From: Lachnospiraceae bacterium UBA3689
GTDB taxonomy: Bacteria; Bacillota; Clostridia; Lachnospirales; Lachnospiraceae
DNA length: 64,000 bases
NCBI GenBank assembly: GCA_002371465.1
Contig: DFIU01000018.1
Span: forward strand, 1-64,000
Direction of reading: 5' to 3'
The position numbers and the translations under genes were made by a program. Of this stretch, positions 15,699 through 24,319 are shown in pieces. Under the pieces are notes generated by a model. That model made no database searches and had not been told where the DNA came from. It saw only the letters and a program-made list of their open reading frames with translations. Numbering within the stretch: the first letter of the stretch is position 1; each line of letters begins with the position of its first letter.

Positions 15699-16672
15699 TA
15701 TTCAGCGCCCCCTTTCTGTACGATGCTGGGTTCTGCATCGTTGTCCATTGTGAAGTCTACCATCGGGCTGACCTGTCCGACTTCGGCTCCTGCCATGAAG
15801 GATCCGTACAGCTCGTTATAGTCCTTGATGAACTTTCTGTTGAGCAGATGAAGCGGGATATGCTCCGGGCAGACCCTGGAACATTCTCCGCAGTCCGTGC
15901 AGCGGCCCGCGACGTGGTAGGCTCGGATGATGTGGAACATCTTCTCTTCAAAGCTGTCCGCTGCCGCCTTGTTGTAAAGACCGGAATCAGGATTGTCGAA
16001 GACGCATTTTTCACAGGTGCACGCCGGGCAGACGTTTCTGCAGGCATTGCAGCGGATACATCTGGAGAGTTCTCCCTGCCAGAAATCGAACCGCTCCTGG
16101 GCTGACATCTGTTCCAGCTTTTCGACCATATCAAAACGGTTGCTGTCGAGGACCTCTCCATCCTCTCCGATCAGCTCATCGTAGGCGACGTGCTTTTTGG
16201 ACTTGCAGTTGACGCAGCGCTCCGCCATTGCTTCCATCATGGGAACTTCCTCATCCCCATAGATGGTGGCGATCTTCAGGGTGCCGTTCTCATTTTTCAC
16301 ATCCAGGATGCCGTCGATGCCTTTTCTGCGGAGGAGTTCCACATCCGCTTTGCCGTAGCACTCGATGCCGATGGCGTAGACATTTTCCCGATGGATCTTG
16401 TATTCCGTCAGCAGCTGATTGAAGCTGTAGGTATCGCAGGGCTTTAAGAAGACCAGGACCTTGCCCTCTTTTTCAGTCTCATCCTTTAAATACTTGGAGA
16501 GGTTGTCCCCGCAGAAATCGTTGTAGACAAAGTTTTCTTTCAGCTCATCTGCGCTGGTGAAGACCGCCGGTGTGATATCGTAGACGAACTGGCCTTTCTG
16601 CCAGCCGAGAACGCGGTTGACGGTACCGTCCTCCATCAGCTCAACGGCTCTTTTGATCAGTTCTTCTTGCAT
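15698..16672 (-). CDS. 4Fe-4S dicluster subunit, FrhB/FlxB-like
   Basis: 324 residues. The N-terminal half has KVLVFLKPCDTYSFNQLL and GIECYGKADVELLRRKGIDG, as in the FrhB/FdhB-like family. A CVNC pair follows, then CIRCNACRNVCPACTCEKC and CTDCGECSRVCPEHIP for two [4Fe-4S] clusters. It overlaps the mvhD-like gene by 16 nt and the next gene by 1 nt. It is predicted to be an electron-transfer subunit of the Hdr-Flx complex; assignment as FlxB rather than FlxC is tentative. Confidence 0.78.
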   Translation of the reverse strand: MQEELIKRAVELMEDGTVNRVLGWQKGQFVYDITPAVFTSADELKENFVYNDFCGDNLSKYLKDETEKEGKVLVFLKPCDTYSFNQLLTEYKIHRENVYAIGIECYGKADVELLRRKGIDGILDVKNENGTLKIATIYGDEEVPMMEAMAERCVNCKSKKHVAYDELIGEDGEVLDSNRFDMVEKLEQMSAQERFDFWQGELSRCIRCNACRNVCPACTCEKCVFDNPDSGLYNKAAADSFEEKMFHIIRAYHVAGRCTDCGECSRVCPEHIPLHLLNRKFIKDYNELYGSFMAGAEVGQVSPMVDFTMDNDAEPSIVQKGGAE

Positions 16673-17103
16673 CTGAGATCCTCCAGTCTTCTGTTCGGAC
16701 CAAGCTCAGTGATCTTGGCTGTAAAATCATCCATCACGTCGACAAATCTCTGACCTTCTGCCGCCGATACCCACTCGACGCGGGTTCTGGCGCTCTCGAT
16801 GCCCAGGTAGTTGAGCATGGAGAAGAGAAGCGTCATACGTCTTCTCGTGTGGTAGTTGCCCTCCATGTAGTGGCAGTCGCCCGGATGGCACCCGCAGAGG
16901 ATGACGCCGTCCGCCCCGCGCTGGAAGGCGCGAAGGACGAACATGGGGTTGATGCGGCAGGAACATGGAACACGGATAATCTTGACATTTGTCGGATAGC
17001 TGAGCCGGTTGGTTCCCGCCAGATCGGCGCCCGAGTAGGAACACCAGTTGCAGCAAAACGCAACGATCGTCGGCTGAAATTCGGTATTTTCCTTTACAGA
17101 CAT
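16657..17103 (-). CDS. mvhD: MvhD/FlxD-like [2Fe-2S] subunit
   Basis: 148 residues. Matches the MvhD family: PTIVAFCCNWCSYSGADLAG, IIRVPCSCRINP, GADGVILCGCHPGDCHY and GNYHTRRR. In methanogens MvhD links the hydrogenase to HdrA; in Flx complexes FlxD links the NADH-oxidising part to HdrA. It overlaps the end of hdrA by 10 nt and the next gene by 16 nt. The cysteines needed for the [2Fe-2S] cluster are present. Confidence 0.88.
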   Translation of the reverse strand: MSVKENTEFQPTIVAFCCNWCSYSGADLAGTNRLSYPTNVKIIRVPCSCRINPMFVLRAFQRGADGVILCGCHPGDCHYMEGNYHTRRRMTLLFSMLNYLGIESARTRVEWVSAAEGQRFVDVMDDFTAKITELGPNRRLEDLRCKKN

Positions 17104-19094
17104 AGTGCATCTACCTCCGCCATGATTTCGTTATTGGAGAAGCCTCTCAGATCCATCGCGCCGGACGGGCAGGTGACGGTGCAGGCGCCGCAGCCCTGGC
17201 AGACAGCCTCGTTGACCTGAGCGACGCGGCGCATCTTGGTCGTCCGGTTGGGCATTCTGAATTCTTTCTCGACGTAGGTGATCGCTCCGTAGGGGCAGAC
17301 GCCTGCGCACTGAGAACAGCCGTTGCACATCAGCTCGTCCGGATGGGCGATACAGGGATTTCCGACCAGCTGGTCCTTGGCGAGAACGCCGATGACCTTA
17401 GCGGCTGCCGCGGATGCCTGAGATACGGTCTCCGGAATATCCTTGGGTCCCTGGCACATACCGGCGAGGAAGACGCCTGCCGTTGCGGATTCAACCGGAC
17501 GCAGCTTGGCGTGGGCTTCGGTGAAGAAATCGTTGTTGTCCATGGGCGCGGTCAGCATGGTCGCCATCCTGCGGGCGGTGTGGCTTGGCTCTACGGCAGC
17601 TGCAAGAACGACCATGTCCGCGTCGATGTGCATCTGCTCATTTAAGATCATGTCATAGCCCTGGACTTCGAGCTTACCGGTCTCCTTGTGGGGAGTGACC
17701 TTGCCGACGGCGCCCTTGATGTAGTGGACTCCGTACTGTTCCACAGCCCGGCGGTAGAACTCATCAAAGAGCTTGCCCGGGGTCCGGACGTCGATGTAGA
17801 AGACGTATATATCGGTATCCGGATAGTGGTCCTTGGTCAGGATGGCGTGCTTGGCGGTATACATACAGCAGACCTTGGAGCAGTACTCCTTGCCGCCCTT
17901 GCAGGATTCCTCTTCGCGGGAGCCGACGCACTGGACAAAGACGATCTTCTTGGGCTCCTTGTGGTCGGACGGACGGAGCAGGTGACCGCCGAAGGGACCC
18001 GCCGCGCTCATGAGACGCTCGTACTCAAGGGAGGTGACGACATCCGGGCTCTGACCGTAAGCATATTCGTCATACCGGGAGATGTCGGCGATTTCAAAAC
18101 CGGTCGCGGCAACGATGGCACCGTATTTTTCTTCGATGATCTCATCCTTGGCCTCGTAGTTGATGGCACCGACACCGCAGACCTTGGAGCAGATACCGCA
18201 GGTGCCCTTGTTGAGCTTTAAGCAGTATCTGGGGTCGATGGTCGCGACCTTGGGAACCGCCTGGGCAAAGGGAATGTAGACGCAGGACCGGGTGTCCAGC
18301 TCCAAATTCCATTCGTTGGGAACCTTCTTCATCGGGCATTTCTCGGTGCAAAGACCGCAGCCGGTGCACTTGTCTTCATCGACGTAGCGCGCCTTTCTCT
18401 TGATCTTGACATCGAAGTTGCCGATGTACCCCTTGACCTCTTCCACATCCGAGTAGGACAGGATGCGGATCTTGTCGTTCTGACCGACATCGACCATCTT
18501 GGGGGTGACGATACAGGAGGAGCAGTCCAGAGTCGGGAAGGTCTTATCCAGCTGCGCCATCTTGCCTCCGATGGTCGGCTTCTGCTCGACAATATCGACT
18601 TCATAGCCGGCTTCCGCGATGTCGAGCGCCGCCTGCATACCGGCGATACCGCCGCCGATGACCAGGGCTCTCTTGGTGACAGGAAGCATACCCGGAGTTA
18701 AAGGAGTATTGAGGGTTGCCTTCGCGCACGCCGCTTTCATCAGCATGATAGCTTTTTCCGTGCCCTCTTCCTTGTCCTTGTGGACCCAGGAACACTGCTC
18801 GCGGATATTCGCGATCTCCAGCATGTAGGGATTCATTCCGATCGACTCAACTGCCTTACGGAAGGTCTTCTCATGCATCCGCGGTGAGCAGGAGCAGATT
18901 ACAACATTGGTCAGGTTGTACTTCTGAACGGATTCCTTGACCAGGTCCTGTCCCGACTCAGAACACATATACGGATAGTCTGCAGAGAAAACGACACCCG
19001 GCACTGATTTAGCTGCCTCGGCAACGGCTTCTACATCAACTGTGGCAGCGATGTTTGTACCGCAGTGGCAAACAAAAACGCCAATTCTTTGCAT
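17094..19094 (-). CDS. hdrA: CoB-CoM heterodisulfide reductase subunit A-like, electron-bifurcating flavoprotein
   Basis: 666 residues. N-terminal domain with paired cysteines (FVCHCGTNI, CSCSPRMHE), then the FAD-binding thioredoxin-reductase-like domain (RALVIGGGIAGMQAALDIAEAG, about 141-162). An inserted ferredoxin domain (CTGCGLCTEKCP, CGICSKVCG) follows, and two C-terminal [4Fe-4S] clusters (CNGCSQCAGVCP, CQGCGACTVTCP). HdrA carries the bifurcating FAD in methanogens and in Flx-Hdr complexes. No selenocysteine is needed. Lying between hdrC and mvhD, it is predicted to split NADH electrons between ferredoxin and a higher-potential acceptor. Confidence 0.92.
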   Translation of the reverse strand: MQRIGVFVCHCGTNIAATVDVEAVAEAAKSVPGVVFSADYPYMCSESGQDLVKESVQKYNLTNVVICSCSPRMHEKTFRKAVESIGMNPYMLEIANIREQCSWVHKDKEEGTEKAIMLMKAACAKATLNTPLTPGMLPVTKRALVIGGGIAGMQAALDIAEAGYEVDIVEQKPTIGGKMAQLDKTFPTLDCSSCIVTPKMVDVGQNDKIRILSYSDVEEVKGYIGNFDVKIKRKARYVDEDKCTGCGLCTEKCPMKKVPNEWNLELDTRSCVYIPFAQAVPKVATIDPRYCLKLNKGTCGICSKVCGVGAINYEAKDEIIEEKYGAIVAATGFEIADISRYDEYAYGQSPDVVTSLEYERLMSAAGPFGGHLLRPSDHKEPKKIVFVQCVGSREEESCKGGKEYCSKVCCMYTAKHAILTKDHYPDTDIYVFYIDVRTPGKLFDEFYRRAVEQYGVHYIKGAVGKVTPHKETGKLEVQGYDMILNEQMHIDADMVVLAAAVEPSHTARRMATMLTAPMDNNDFFTEAHAKLRPVESATAGVFLAGMCQGPKDIPETVSQASAAAAKVIGVLAKDQLVGNPCIAHPDELMCNGCSQCAGVCPYGAITYVEKEFRMPNRTTKMRRVAQVNEAVCQGCGACTVTCPSGAMDLRGFSNNEIMAEVDALCL

Positions 19095-19106
19095 TGTCTT
19101 TCTCCT

Positions 19107-19502
19107 TTACTTCGTGAATTTACGATAAGCGCTGACCAGAGCCTGCTGCGGAAGATCCGGATCAAGCAGGGCAGGGATATCGTCCGGTGTCAGATGGTTC
19201 TGTCCCTGCTTGCGGACGACCGCAAGACGGACAGCTTCGATCAGCCGTGCCGGCTGTACCTGACGGGGGCACCGTTCGATGCAGGCCATGCAGGACATGC
19301 ACTTGTAGATACTGCTTTCGCTCTCCATCAGGGCGTCGATCTCTCCATTTTCCACCATGGCGACGAACTGGTGCGGATGGTACTTCATATTGTCGAAGGA
19401 CGGGCAGGCTGCCGAGCATCTGCCGCAGCGCATACATCTTAAGGGATTGACGCCGGCGATCTCTTCGATCTCTTCTTTCGTCACATCATAGTTAGAAGCC
19501 AT
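19107..19502 (-). CDS. hdrC: Heterodisulfide reductase subunit C-like
   Basis: 131 residues with two [4Fe-4S] motifs, CMRCGRCSAACPSF and CMSCMACIERCPRQV, as in HdrC. It relays electrons from HdrA to HdrB. The ATG directly follows the TAA of hdrB, and hdrA starts 12 bp after its end. Confidence 0.9.
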   Translation of the reverse strand: MASNYDVTKEEIEEIAGVNPLRCMRCGRCSAACPSFDNMKYHPHQFVAMVENGEIDALMESESSIYKCMSCMACIERCPRQVQPARLIEAVRLAVVRKQGQNHLTPDDIPALLDPDLPQQALVSAYRKFTK

Positions 19503-20297
19503 TTAGTTTTCCTCCTTCACACCGAGGGCGTCCGCCAGGACTTCCGTGAAATACTTGACTTCCACGCCGGTCCCTTCCGCATGCTTCTTCAGGTTGTAGT
19601 AGCAAAGAGGGCAAGCCGTGATCACCATCTCCGCTCCCTGCTCCTTCGCGTTCTGAAGAATGGTCTTGACCCGCTTCTCCGGGATCGCCTTGTCTTCGAG
19701 CGTCAGGTAGCCGCCGCAGCACTCATTTCTCTGCGCGTAGACGATCGGATCAGCTCCCATCGCCTTGATCAGGTCTTCGATAATGGACGGGTTCTCCGCA
19801 TTGTCCATAGCCATGACATCGGAGGGACGAAGGAGGAGACAGCCGTAGTAGGCGCCGATCTTCTTACCCTTGAGCGGATTCCTGACCGCTTCTTTGACCT
19901 TGTCGTAGCCGATCTCGTCCCGGAGGACTTCCAGATAGTGAACAACCTTGGTTTCGCCGTGGTACTCGACCCCTTCCGACTTCATGTAGTTGTTGGCATG
20001 TTCGGAAATGTACTCGTCGTGAGCCATGTCGTTGTTGACCTGCTTGATGACATTGTGGCAGGCGGAGCACATGGTGATCAGTTCCTGATCGTGGTCCTTG
20101 GCGTAAGCAAGAGCGCGGACAGAACTGAGCCGGACGGCAATCTCATCCTTATTCATCGGATAGACGCCGCCGCAGCACTGCCATTCGGGAATCTCTTCCA
20201 GGGTAAATCCAAGCGCCTCAGCGGATCTCCGTCCGTATGCATCCAGGTCCTTTGCCTTGTTCTTCAGCGTGCAGCCCGGAAAATAGCTGTAAACCAT
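19503..20297 (-). CDS. hdrB: Heterodisulfide reductase subunit B-like
   Basis: 264 residues. Both CCG domains are intact. The first has Cys9, CC at 41-42 (WQCCGG) and CSAC at 77-80. The second has YYGC, ECCGG and CPLC. These ligate the two noncubane [4Fe-4S] clusters that cleave disulfides in methanogens. Methanogen coenzymes are absent from clostridia, so the acceptor is unknown: a thiol/disulfide protein, or the fumarate reductase encoded downstream. Start behind AAAGGAG, 33 bp after the fumarase gene. Confidence 0.9.
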   Translation of the reverse strand: MVYSYFPGCTLKNKAKDLDAYGRRSAEALGFTLEEIPEWQCCGGVYPMNKDEIAVRLSSVRALAYAKDHDQELITMCSACHNVIKQVNNDMAHDEYISEHANNYMKSEGVEYHGETKVVHYLEVLRDEIGYDKVKEAVRNPLKGKKIGAYYGCLLLRPSDVMAMDNAENPSIIEDLIKAMGADPIVYAQRNECCGGYLTLEDKAIPEKRVKTILQNAKEQGAEMVITACPLCYYNLKKHAEGTGVEVKYFTEVLADALGVKEEN

Positions 20298-20330
20298 AAG
20301 TTTCTCCTTTCGTTGATGAAAGCTTGATGA

Positions 20331-21707
20331 TCAGACCATTTCTTCCGGATGGAAGACTTCATCGAACTTCTCCGGTGTTAAAAAGCCGAGCTTGACGCAG
20401 GCTTCCTTGAGGGAAATGTTCTCTTTAAACGCCAGCTGCGATGTCTTTGCAGCCTTCTCATATCCGATGTAGGGATTGAGCGCCGTGACGAGCATCAGCG
20501 AGTTGTAGAGGTTGTGGTGCATCTTGTCCTTATTTGCCTTGATGCCGACCGCGCAGTTCTTGTTGAAGGACACGATGGATTCAGAAAGGATCCGGACCGA
20601 CTGAAGGAAGTTGTAGGCGATGACCGGCATGAAGACGTTCAGTTCAAAGTTGCCCTGGGTCGCTGCCATACCGACTGCCGTATCATTTCCGATGATCTGA
20701 ACCGCAACCATGGTAACCTGTTCGCACTGGGTCGGGTTGACCTTGCCCGGCATGATGGAAGATCCCGGTTCATTTGCCGGAATTGTAATCTCACCCAGAC
20801 CGTCGCGGGGACCGGATGCCAGCCAACGGACGTCGTTGGCAATCTTCATCATATCCGCTGCCATAGCCTTGACAGCTCCGTGCGCGAAGACCATCTCGTC
20901 CTTGCTGGTCAGGGCGTGGAACTTGTTCTCCGCGGTCTTGAAGTCCTTGCCGGTCAAGGCGGAGACTTCTTCGGCGACCCTGGTGTCAAAGCCTTCCGGA
21001 GCGTTAAGTCCCGTGCCGACTGCCGTACCGCCTAAAGCCAGCCGCTTTAAGGAGTCGAGGGAGAGCTTCACCAGTTCGACGTCCTTTTCAAGAGAGGTTC
21101 TCCAGCCGGAGATCTCCTGGGCAAAATCGATCGGAACGGCGTCCTGCAGATGGGTCCGACCGGATTTGACGATGCCCCTGTTCTCCTCTTCCAGCTTCCT
21201 GAAAGTCTCAATAAGACCTGCCGCTGCCGGAAGCAGCTGATCTTCCAGGGAAAGGACCGCCGCGATGTGCATTGCCGTCGGGAAGGTGTCGTTGGAGGAC
21301 TGGCTCATGTTGATGTCATCATTGGGATGGCAGAGCTTCTTGCCGGCGATCTCATTGGCGCGGTTGGCAATGACCTCGTTCGTATTCATGTTGGACTGTG
21401 TGCCGGAACCGGTCTGCCAGACAACCAGCGGAAAATGCTCGTTGAGGCTGCCGGAGATCACTTCGTCGCAGGCTTTGGAAATGGCGGCAAGCTTCTCATC
21501 CGTCATTTTGTCCGGCTTCAGAGAGTGATTCGCCATTGCCGCAGCTTTCTTCAGAATGCCGAAGGCATGTGTGATCTCTCGGGGCATGGTTTCAATCCCG
21601 ATGCCGATCTGGAAATTCTCATGACTGCGTTCCGTCTGGGCTCCCCAATACTTATCAGCGGGGACTTTTACTTCGCCCATAGAATCATGTTCGATACGAT
21701 ATTCCAT
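20331..21707 (-). CDS. fumC: Class II fumarate hydratase
   Basis: 458 residues from the ATG at 21707, which has GGAGAAAAAAG in front; longer upstream frames add an unlikely tail. Signature GSSIMPGKVNP, plus GSGTQSNMN, SSNDTFPTAMH and GRTHLQDAVPIDFAQE, identify the iron-free fumarase/aspartase superfamily. The substrate loops fit fumarase rather than aspartase or argininosuccinate lyase. It interconverts malate and fumarate. As first gene of the operon it supplies fumarate for the reductase encoded at its far end. Confidence 0.93.
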   Translation of the reverse strand: MEYRIEHDSMGEVKVPADKYWGAQTERSHENFQIGIGIETMPREITHAFGILKKAAAMANHSLKPDKMTDEKLAAISKACDEVISGSLNEHFPLVVWQTGSGTQSNMNTNEVIANRANEIAGKKLCHPNDDINMSQSSNDTFPTAMHIAAVLSLEDQLLPAAAGLIETFRKLEEENRGIVKSGRTHLQDAVPIDFAQEISGWRTSLEKDVELVKLSLDSLKRLALGGTAVGTGLNAPEGFDTRVAEEVSALTGKDFKTAENKFHALTSKDEMVFAHGAVKAMAADMMKIANDVRWLASGPRDGLGEITIPANEPGSSIMPGKVNPTQCEQVTMVAVQIIGNDTAVGMAATQGNFELNVFMPVIAYNFLQSVRILSESIVSFNKNCAVGIKANKDKMHHNLYNSLMLVTALNPYIGYEKAAKTSQLAFKENISLKEACVKLGFLTPEKFDEVFHPEEMV

Positions 21708-21740
21708 CTTTTTTCTCCTTTGTGGATGACTCCATCCGCA

Positions 21741-21780
21741 TTCTGAATTCAGAATAGCACAGCGCTTATAAGTTAAGCAA
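21741..21780 (-). promoter_or_regulatory. Promoter of the fumarase-Hdr-Frd operon with overlapping palindrome
   Basis: On the minus strand: -35 TTGCTT (21775-21780), 18-bp spacer, extended -10 TGCTATTCT (-10 hexamer 21751-21756). A perfect 14-bp palindrome TTCTGAATTCAGAA (21741-21754) overlaps the -10 and the predicted start site, so a bound protein would block transcription. Rex, encoded just upstream, is the obvious candidate regulator, but the site is not the usual TTGTTAA-N4-TTAACAA. Confidence 0.55.
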
Positions 21781-21793
21781 GGCAAACCCGGCA

Positions 21794-21821
21794 TTTTATC
21801 GATATTATATTATCGATAAAA
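21794..21821. promoter_or_regulatory. 28-bp inverted repeat upstream of the fumarase promoter
   Basis: TTTTATCGATA and TATCGATAAAA, an 11-bp perfect inverted repeat with a 6-bp AT centre, ending about 14 bp before the -35 hexamer. Each arm holds its own small palindrome (ATCGAT). It could bind an activator or repressor. There is no T-run suggesting a terminator. The regulator is unknown. Confidence 0.5.
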
Positions 21822-21959
21822 CTTGACTATTTTTGTCGGATTTATTCGGAAAATGCCGAATCTGCAGGCTTTTCTGGAATTTTACCGCTTGATAAGTCCC
21901 AAATTTCTCCCCCGCCGCCGACACTTCACTGACTTGCAGTGTTGATGTGCCTTTGGCGC

Positions 21960-21995
21960 AAAAAAGGAGATGCCCGGCTGCCCGCGCATCTCCTT
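21960..21995 (-). terminator. Terminator after rex
   Basis: On the minus strand GGAGATGC and GCATCTCC pair around a GC-rich loop and are followed by TTTTTT. It lies about 65 bp after the rex stop and isolates rex from the fumarase operon. Confidence 0.85.
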
Positions 21996-22059
21996 CCTAT
22001 ATTTCGCTTAAACCGTATTCTTTTCTTTGTCCCCGCCCCCAGAAAGACAGGTCCGGCTT

Positions 22060-22737
22060 TTACTCCAGCCAGGAATTCCGCATCTCATTTTCCAGGCGGA
22101 GGTGCTGGCAGAGCATGGCCAGGGAAGACGCCAGGTCTTCATTTTGCACCAGGACACCTTCCTTGACATGGAGCTTGACCAGGGCAAAGTTCCAGATCGC
22201 CTGAATGCCGCCGTCGACCATGGTATCCGCGACGGTCTGCGCCGCCCCCTGGGGAACGGTAATGATCCCGATCTGGATATTGCGCTTCAGGCAGAATTCC
22301 TTGAGCTTTGCCGCCGAATAGACCTCGATCCCGTTAATCTTCTTGTGGATGACACTCCGCCTCGTATCAAAAGCCGCCACAATGCGGAGACCGTACATCT
22401 GAAACTCTTCGTTCCGCATGAGTGCCTTGCCCAGGGAGCCCGCCCCGACCAGGACCGCCTCCTTGGTCGTGTGATAGCCCATATAGCCTTCGATATCCGC
22501 GATCAGTTCTTCCACCGGAAAGCCAGCCTTGGGACGACCTCCCGTCGAGCTGACTGCCGCAACGTCCTTTCTGACCAGGACGTCATTTAATTCCAGTTCC
22601 TTTGCCATGCTGGCGGCAGAGACGTTGGTCCTGCCCTCCTCTTTCGCCCGTTTTAAATACTGAAGATAGTAAGGCATTCTCTGCAGTGCCTGAATGGTCA
22701 GATAAGTATTCTTTCCCGATGTTCCGTTTCTACCCAT
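22060..22737 (-). CDS. rex: Redox-sensing transcriptional repressor Rex
   Basis: 225 residues. N-terminal winged helix (LQRMPYYLQYLKRAKEEG...VSAASMAKELELNDVLVRKDVAAVSSTGGRPKAGF) and a Rossmann domain with VLVGAGSLGKAL, then the C-terminal swap helix (LCQHLRLENEM). Rex senses NADH/NAD and releases DNA when NADH is high. It lies directly upstream of the fumarase-Hdr-Frd operon, same strand, separated by a terminator. This fits a role in derepressing an NADH-consuming fumarate pathway. Its leader has a hairpin (about 22773-22797, GCGGC / GCCGC with CTTCG / CGAAG inside). Confidence 0.95.
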   Translation of the reverse strand: MGRNGTSGKNTYLTIQALQRMPYYLQYLKRAKEEGRTNVSAASMAKELELNDVLVRKDVAAVSSTGGRPKAGFPVEELIADIEGYMGYHTTKEAVLVGAGSLGKALMRNEEFQMYGLRIVAAFDTRRSVIHKKINGIEVYSAAKLKEFCLKRNIQIGIITVPQGAAQTVADTMVDGGIQAIWNFALVKLHVKEGVLVQNEDLASSLAMLCQHLRLENEMRNSWLE

Positions 22738-22849
22738 GTGCCTTATGCAGCCCCTTTGCTGTCCGAAAATGCGGCACTTCGGACGAAGAGCCGCTTAAAG
22801 TAAAGACCAGATAGGTTTAGTATACCATATTTCAGGCGAAACTTTGTGC

Positions 22850-22855
22850 TATAAT
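22850..22855 (+). promoter_or_regulatory. Extended -10 promoter for the DUF4190 gene
   Basis: TGCTATAAT gives a perfect -10 at 22850-22855 with the TGn extension. No good -35 is visible. Predicted start near 22862, about 76 nt before the ATG. Confidence 0.5.
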
Positions 22856-22937
22856 GCCAGGTAATCAAAAGAAAGCGAAAGCCCTTTTCAAATAGAAACT
22901 TAACTGTGGAAGCTTAAAAACAGAAACGAGGTCTCCT

Positions 22938-23465
22938 ATGGAACCATTCAAACAACAGGATTTTAAACACCCCCAGTATCCTGAGCCGCTCGGACCGGGC
23001 GGTCTGCCCGAAAGCCTTCAGAGCAACGGCATGGCGCGAGCCGCCGCCATCTGCGGGGTTCTCTCCCTGGTCGGGCTCTTTTTTAACGCCTCCGTCTTCT
23101 TCGGCGCGCTGGGCATCCTCTTTGCTCTTTTGTCCCGCCACAAGCGCTTCTGCAATCAGGCTAAGGCGGGGCTCATCATGAGCATAAGCGGAATCGGCAT
23201 CTTTTTAGCCATGCTGGCGGTCAGCATTTCCATCCTGGCTTCCGCCGGTCTTTTAAAAAAATATACCGACCGGGTGGTCCACATCGATCCCAACGATCCG
23301 ACCGCCGTCACCGATATTGAAGAGGACCTCTTAAACGACCTGCTGAAAGCCTACGGTATCGATCCCAAGGACTTCCGCTCTTCCCAGATCCAGGGGAATT
23401 CCCCCATCGATCCCTCCATCGGTCATGATACGGAAATCCCCCAGACAGGAGGCACGACCCTATGA
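22938..23465 (+). CDS. DUF4190-type membrane protein
   Basis: 175 residues. Polar, Pro/Gly-rich N-terminus of about 33 residues, then two transmembrane helices in the pattern MARAAAICGVLSLVGLFF...FGALGILFALLSRH and AGLIMSISGIGIFLAMLAVSISIL, typical of DUF4190. An acidic C-terminal tail (DIEEDLLNDLLKAYGID) follows. Function unknown. It overlaps the next gene by 4 nt (ATGA), so the two are coexpressed. Confidence 0.75.
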   Translation: MEPFKQQDFKHPQYPEPLGPGGLPESLQSNGMARAAAICGVLSLVGLFFNASVFFGALGILFALLSRHKRFCNQAKAGLIMSISGIGIFLAMLAVSISILASAGLLKKYTDRVVHIDPNDPTAVTDIEEDLLNDLLKAYGIDPKDFRSSQIQGNSPIDPSIGHDTEIPQTGGTTL

Positions 23466-24202
23466 GCAAGCAAGTTTCCTCTTCGGCTGATCTGCCGCTT
23501 CCAGCCAACGGAATCTTAAAGCAAAAGGCAAGAGATGAATTAAACAAAAGCTGGAATCTGCCGGTTCTTTTCTCCCTGACCCTTCTTTTGCTGGCTGCCG
23601 GTGCCGGCGCCGTCACCCTGCCCCTTGCCTCGGGTCAGACTCCTGGCGTTATACTGGGCTTTTTCATCGAACTGATCCTGCTTCTCATTATCCGCCTCTT
23701 TGCCTTTGGCGCCTATCGCCATCTGATGCAGCGGATTCGGCGGGAAGAGACGGATTATCGGGACCTGATCTATGTCTTCCGTCACCAGCCGGACCGGTTT
23801 TTACTGGTCAGTCTTGCCCAGGCGGGTCTTTTAGCCGCCTACCTCCTGCCCATCTACGCCTTTGCCTGCCTGATGCGCTACAGCTTTGCGGTCATGCTGA
23901 CCCTCATCATCCTCTGGGTCATCATAGGCGCCGCCCTTTTGGGCTCCATCCTGCTGGCGACGGTCCAGACTCCCTTCCTTTTGCTCGACGACGCCGATTT
24001 AAAGGTCCAGAAGGCTCTCCGCATGAGCGCCCGGGTCATGAGGGGATACCGAGTCCAGTACCTGAAGCTGGTCCTGTCCTTTCTCCCCTGGCTGCTCTTA
24101 TCGATCCTTACGCTGGGCGTGGGACTGATCTGGCTTTTGCCCTACATGATGACGTCTTTTACCTTCTTCTTCGACGCCCTCCTCTATCCGGCGGAGATAT
24201 AG
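23462..24202 (+). CDS. DUF975 family multipass membrane protein
   Basis: 246 residues with five or six hydrophobic helices. The ILKQKARDELNKSW N-terminus, the ALRMSARVMRGYRVQYLKLVLSF segment and the TLGVGLIWLLPYMMTS segment fit DUF975. Function unknown. It is translationally coupled to the DUF4190 gene and followed by a strong terminator. Confidence 0.8.
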   Translation: MSKQVSSSADLPLPANGILKQKARDELNKSWNLPVLFSLTLLLLAAGAGAVTLPLASGQTPGVILGFFIELILLLIIRLFAFGAYRHLMQRIRREETDYRDLIYVFRHQPDRFLLVSLAQAGLLAAYLLPIYAFACLMRYSFAVMLTLIILWVIIGAALLGSILLATVQTPFLLLDDADLKVQKALRMSARVMRGYRVQYLKLVLSFLPWLLLSILTLGVGLIWLLPYMMTSFTFFFDALLYPAEI

Positions 24203-24225
24203 CGCAGGGCTGCTGATCACTTCAC

Positions 24226-24272
24226 AAAAAGCAGGGGTTGCCACCCATTCGGATGGCGACCCCTGCTTTTTA
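24226..24272. terminator. Bidirectional terminator between DUF975 gene and the 38-aa peptide gene
   Basis: AAAAAGCAGGGGT...ACCCCTGCTTTTT with an inner stem around ATTCGGAT. A-run and T-run flank the stem, so it can stop transcription from both sides. Confidence 0.9.
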
Positions 24273-24319
24273 ATCTCTGCATAACTCTTCCTCTCAAAGC
24301 GTCGCCGGATCAATCCAGC

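Noticed and set aside
17094..19094. Selenocysteine in HdrA or other subunits
   Set aside because: All frames run through without in-frame TGA; the cluster cysteines are encoded normally.
22829..22834. TATACT as a -10 for rex on the minus strand
   Set aside because: A good hexamer but no acceptable -35 at 16-18 bp; left unassigned.
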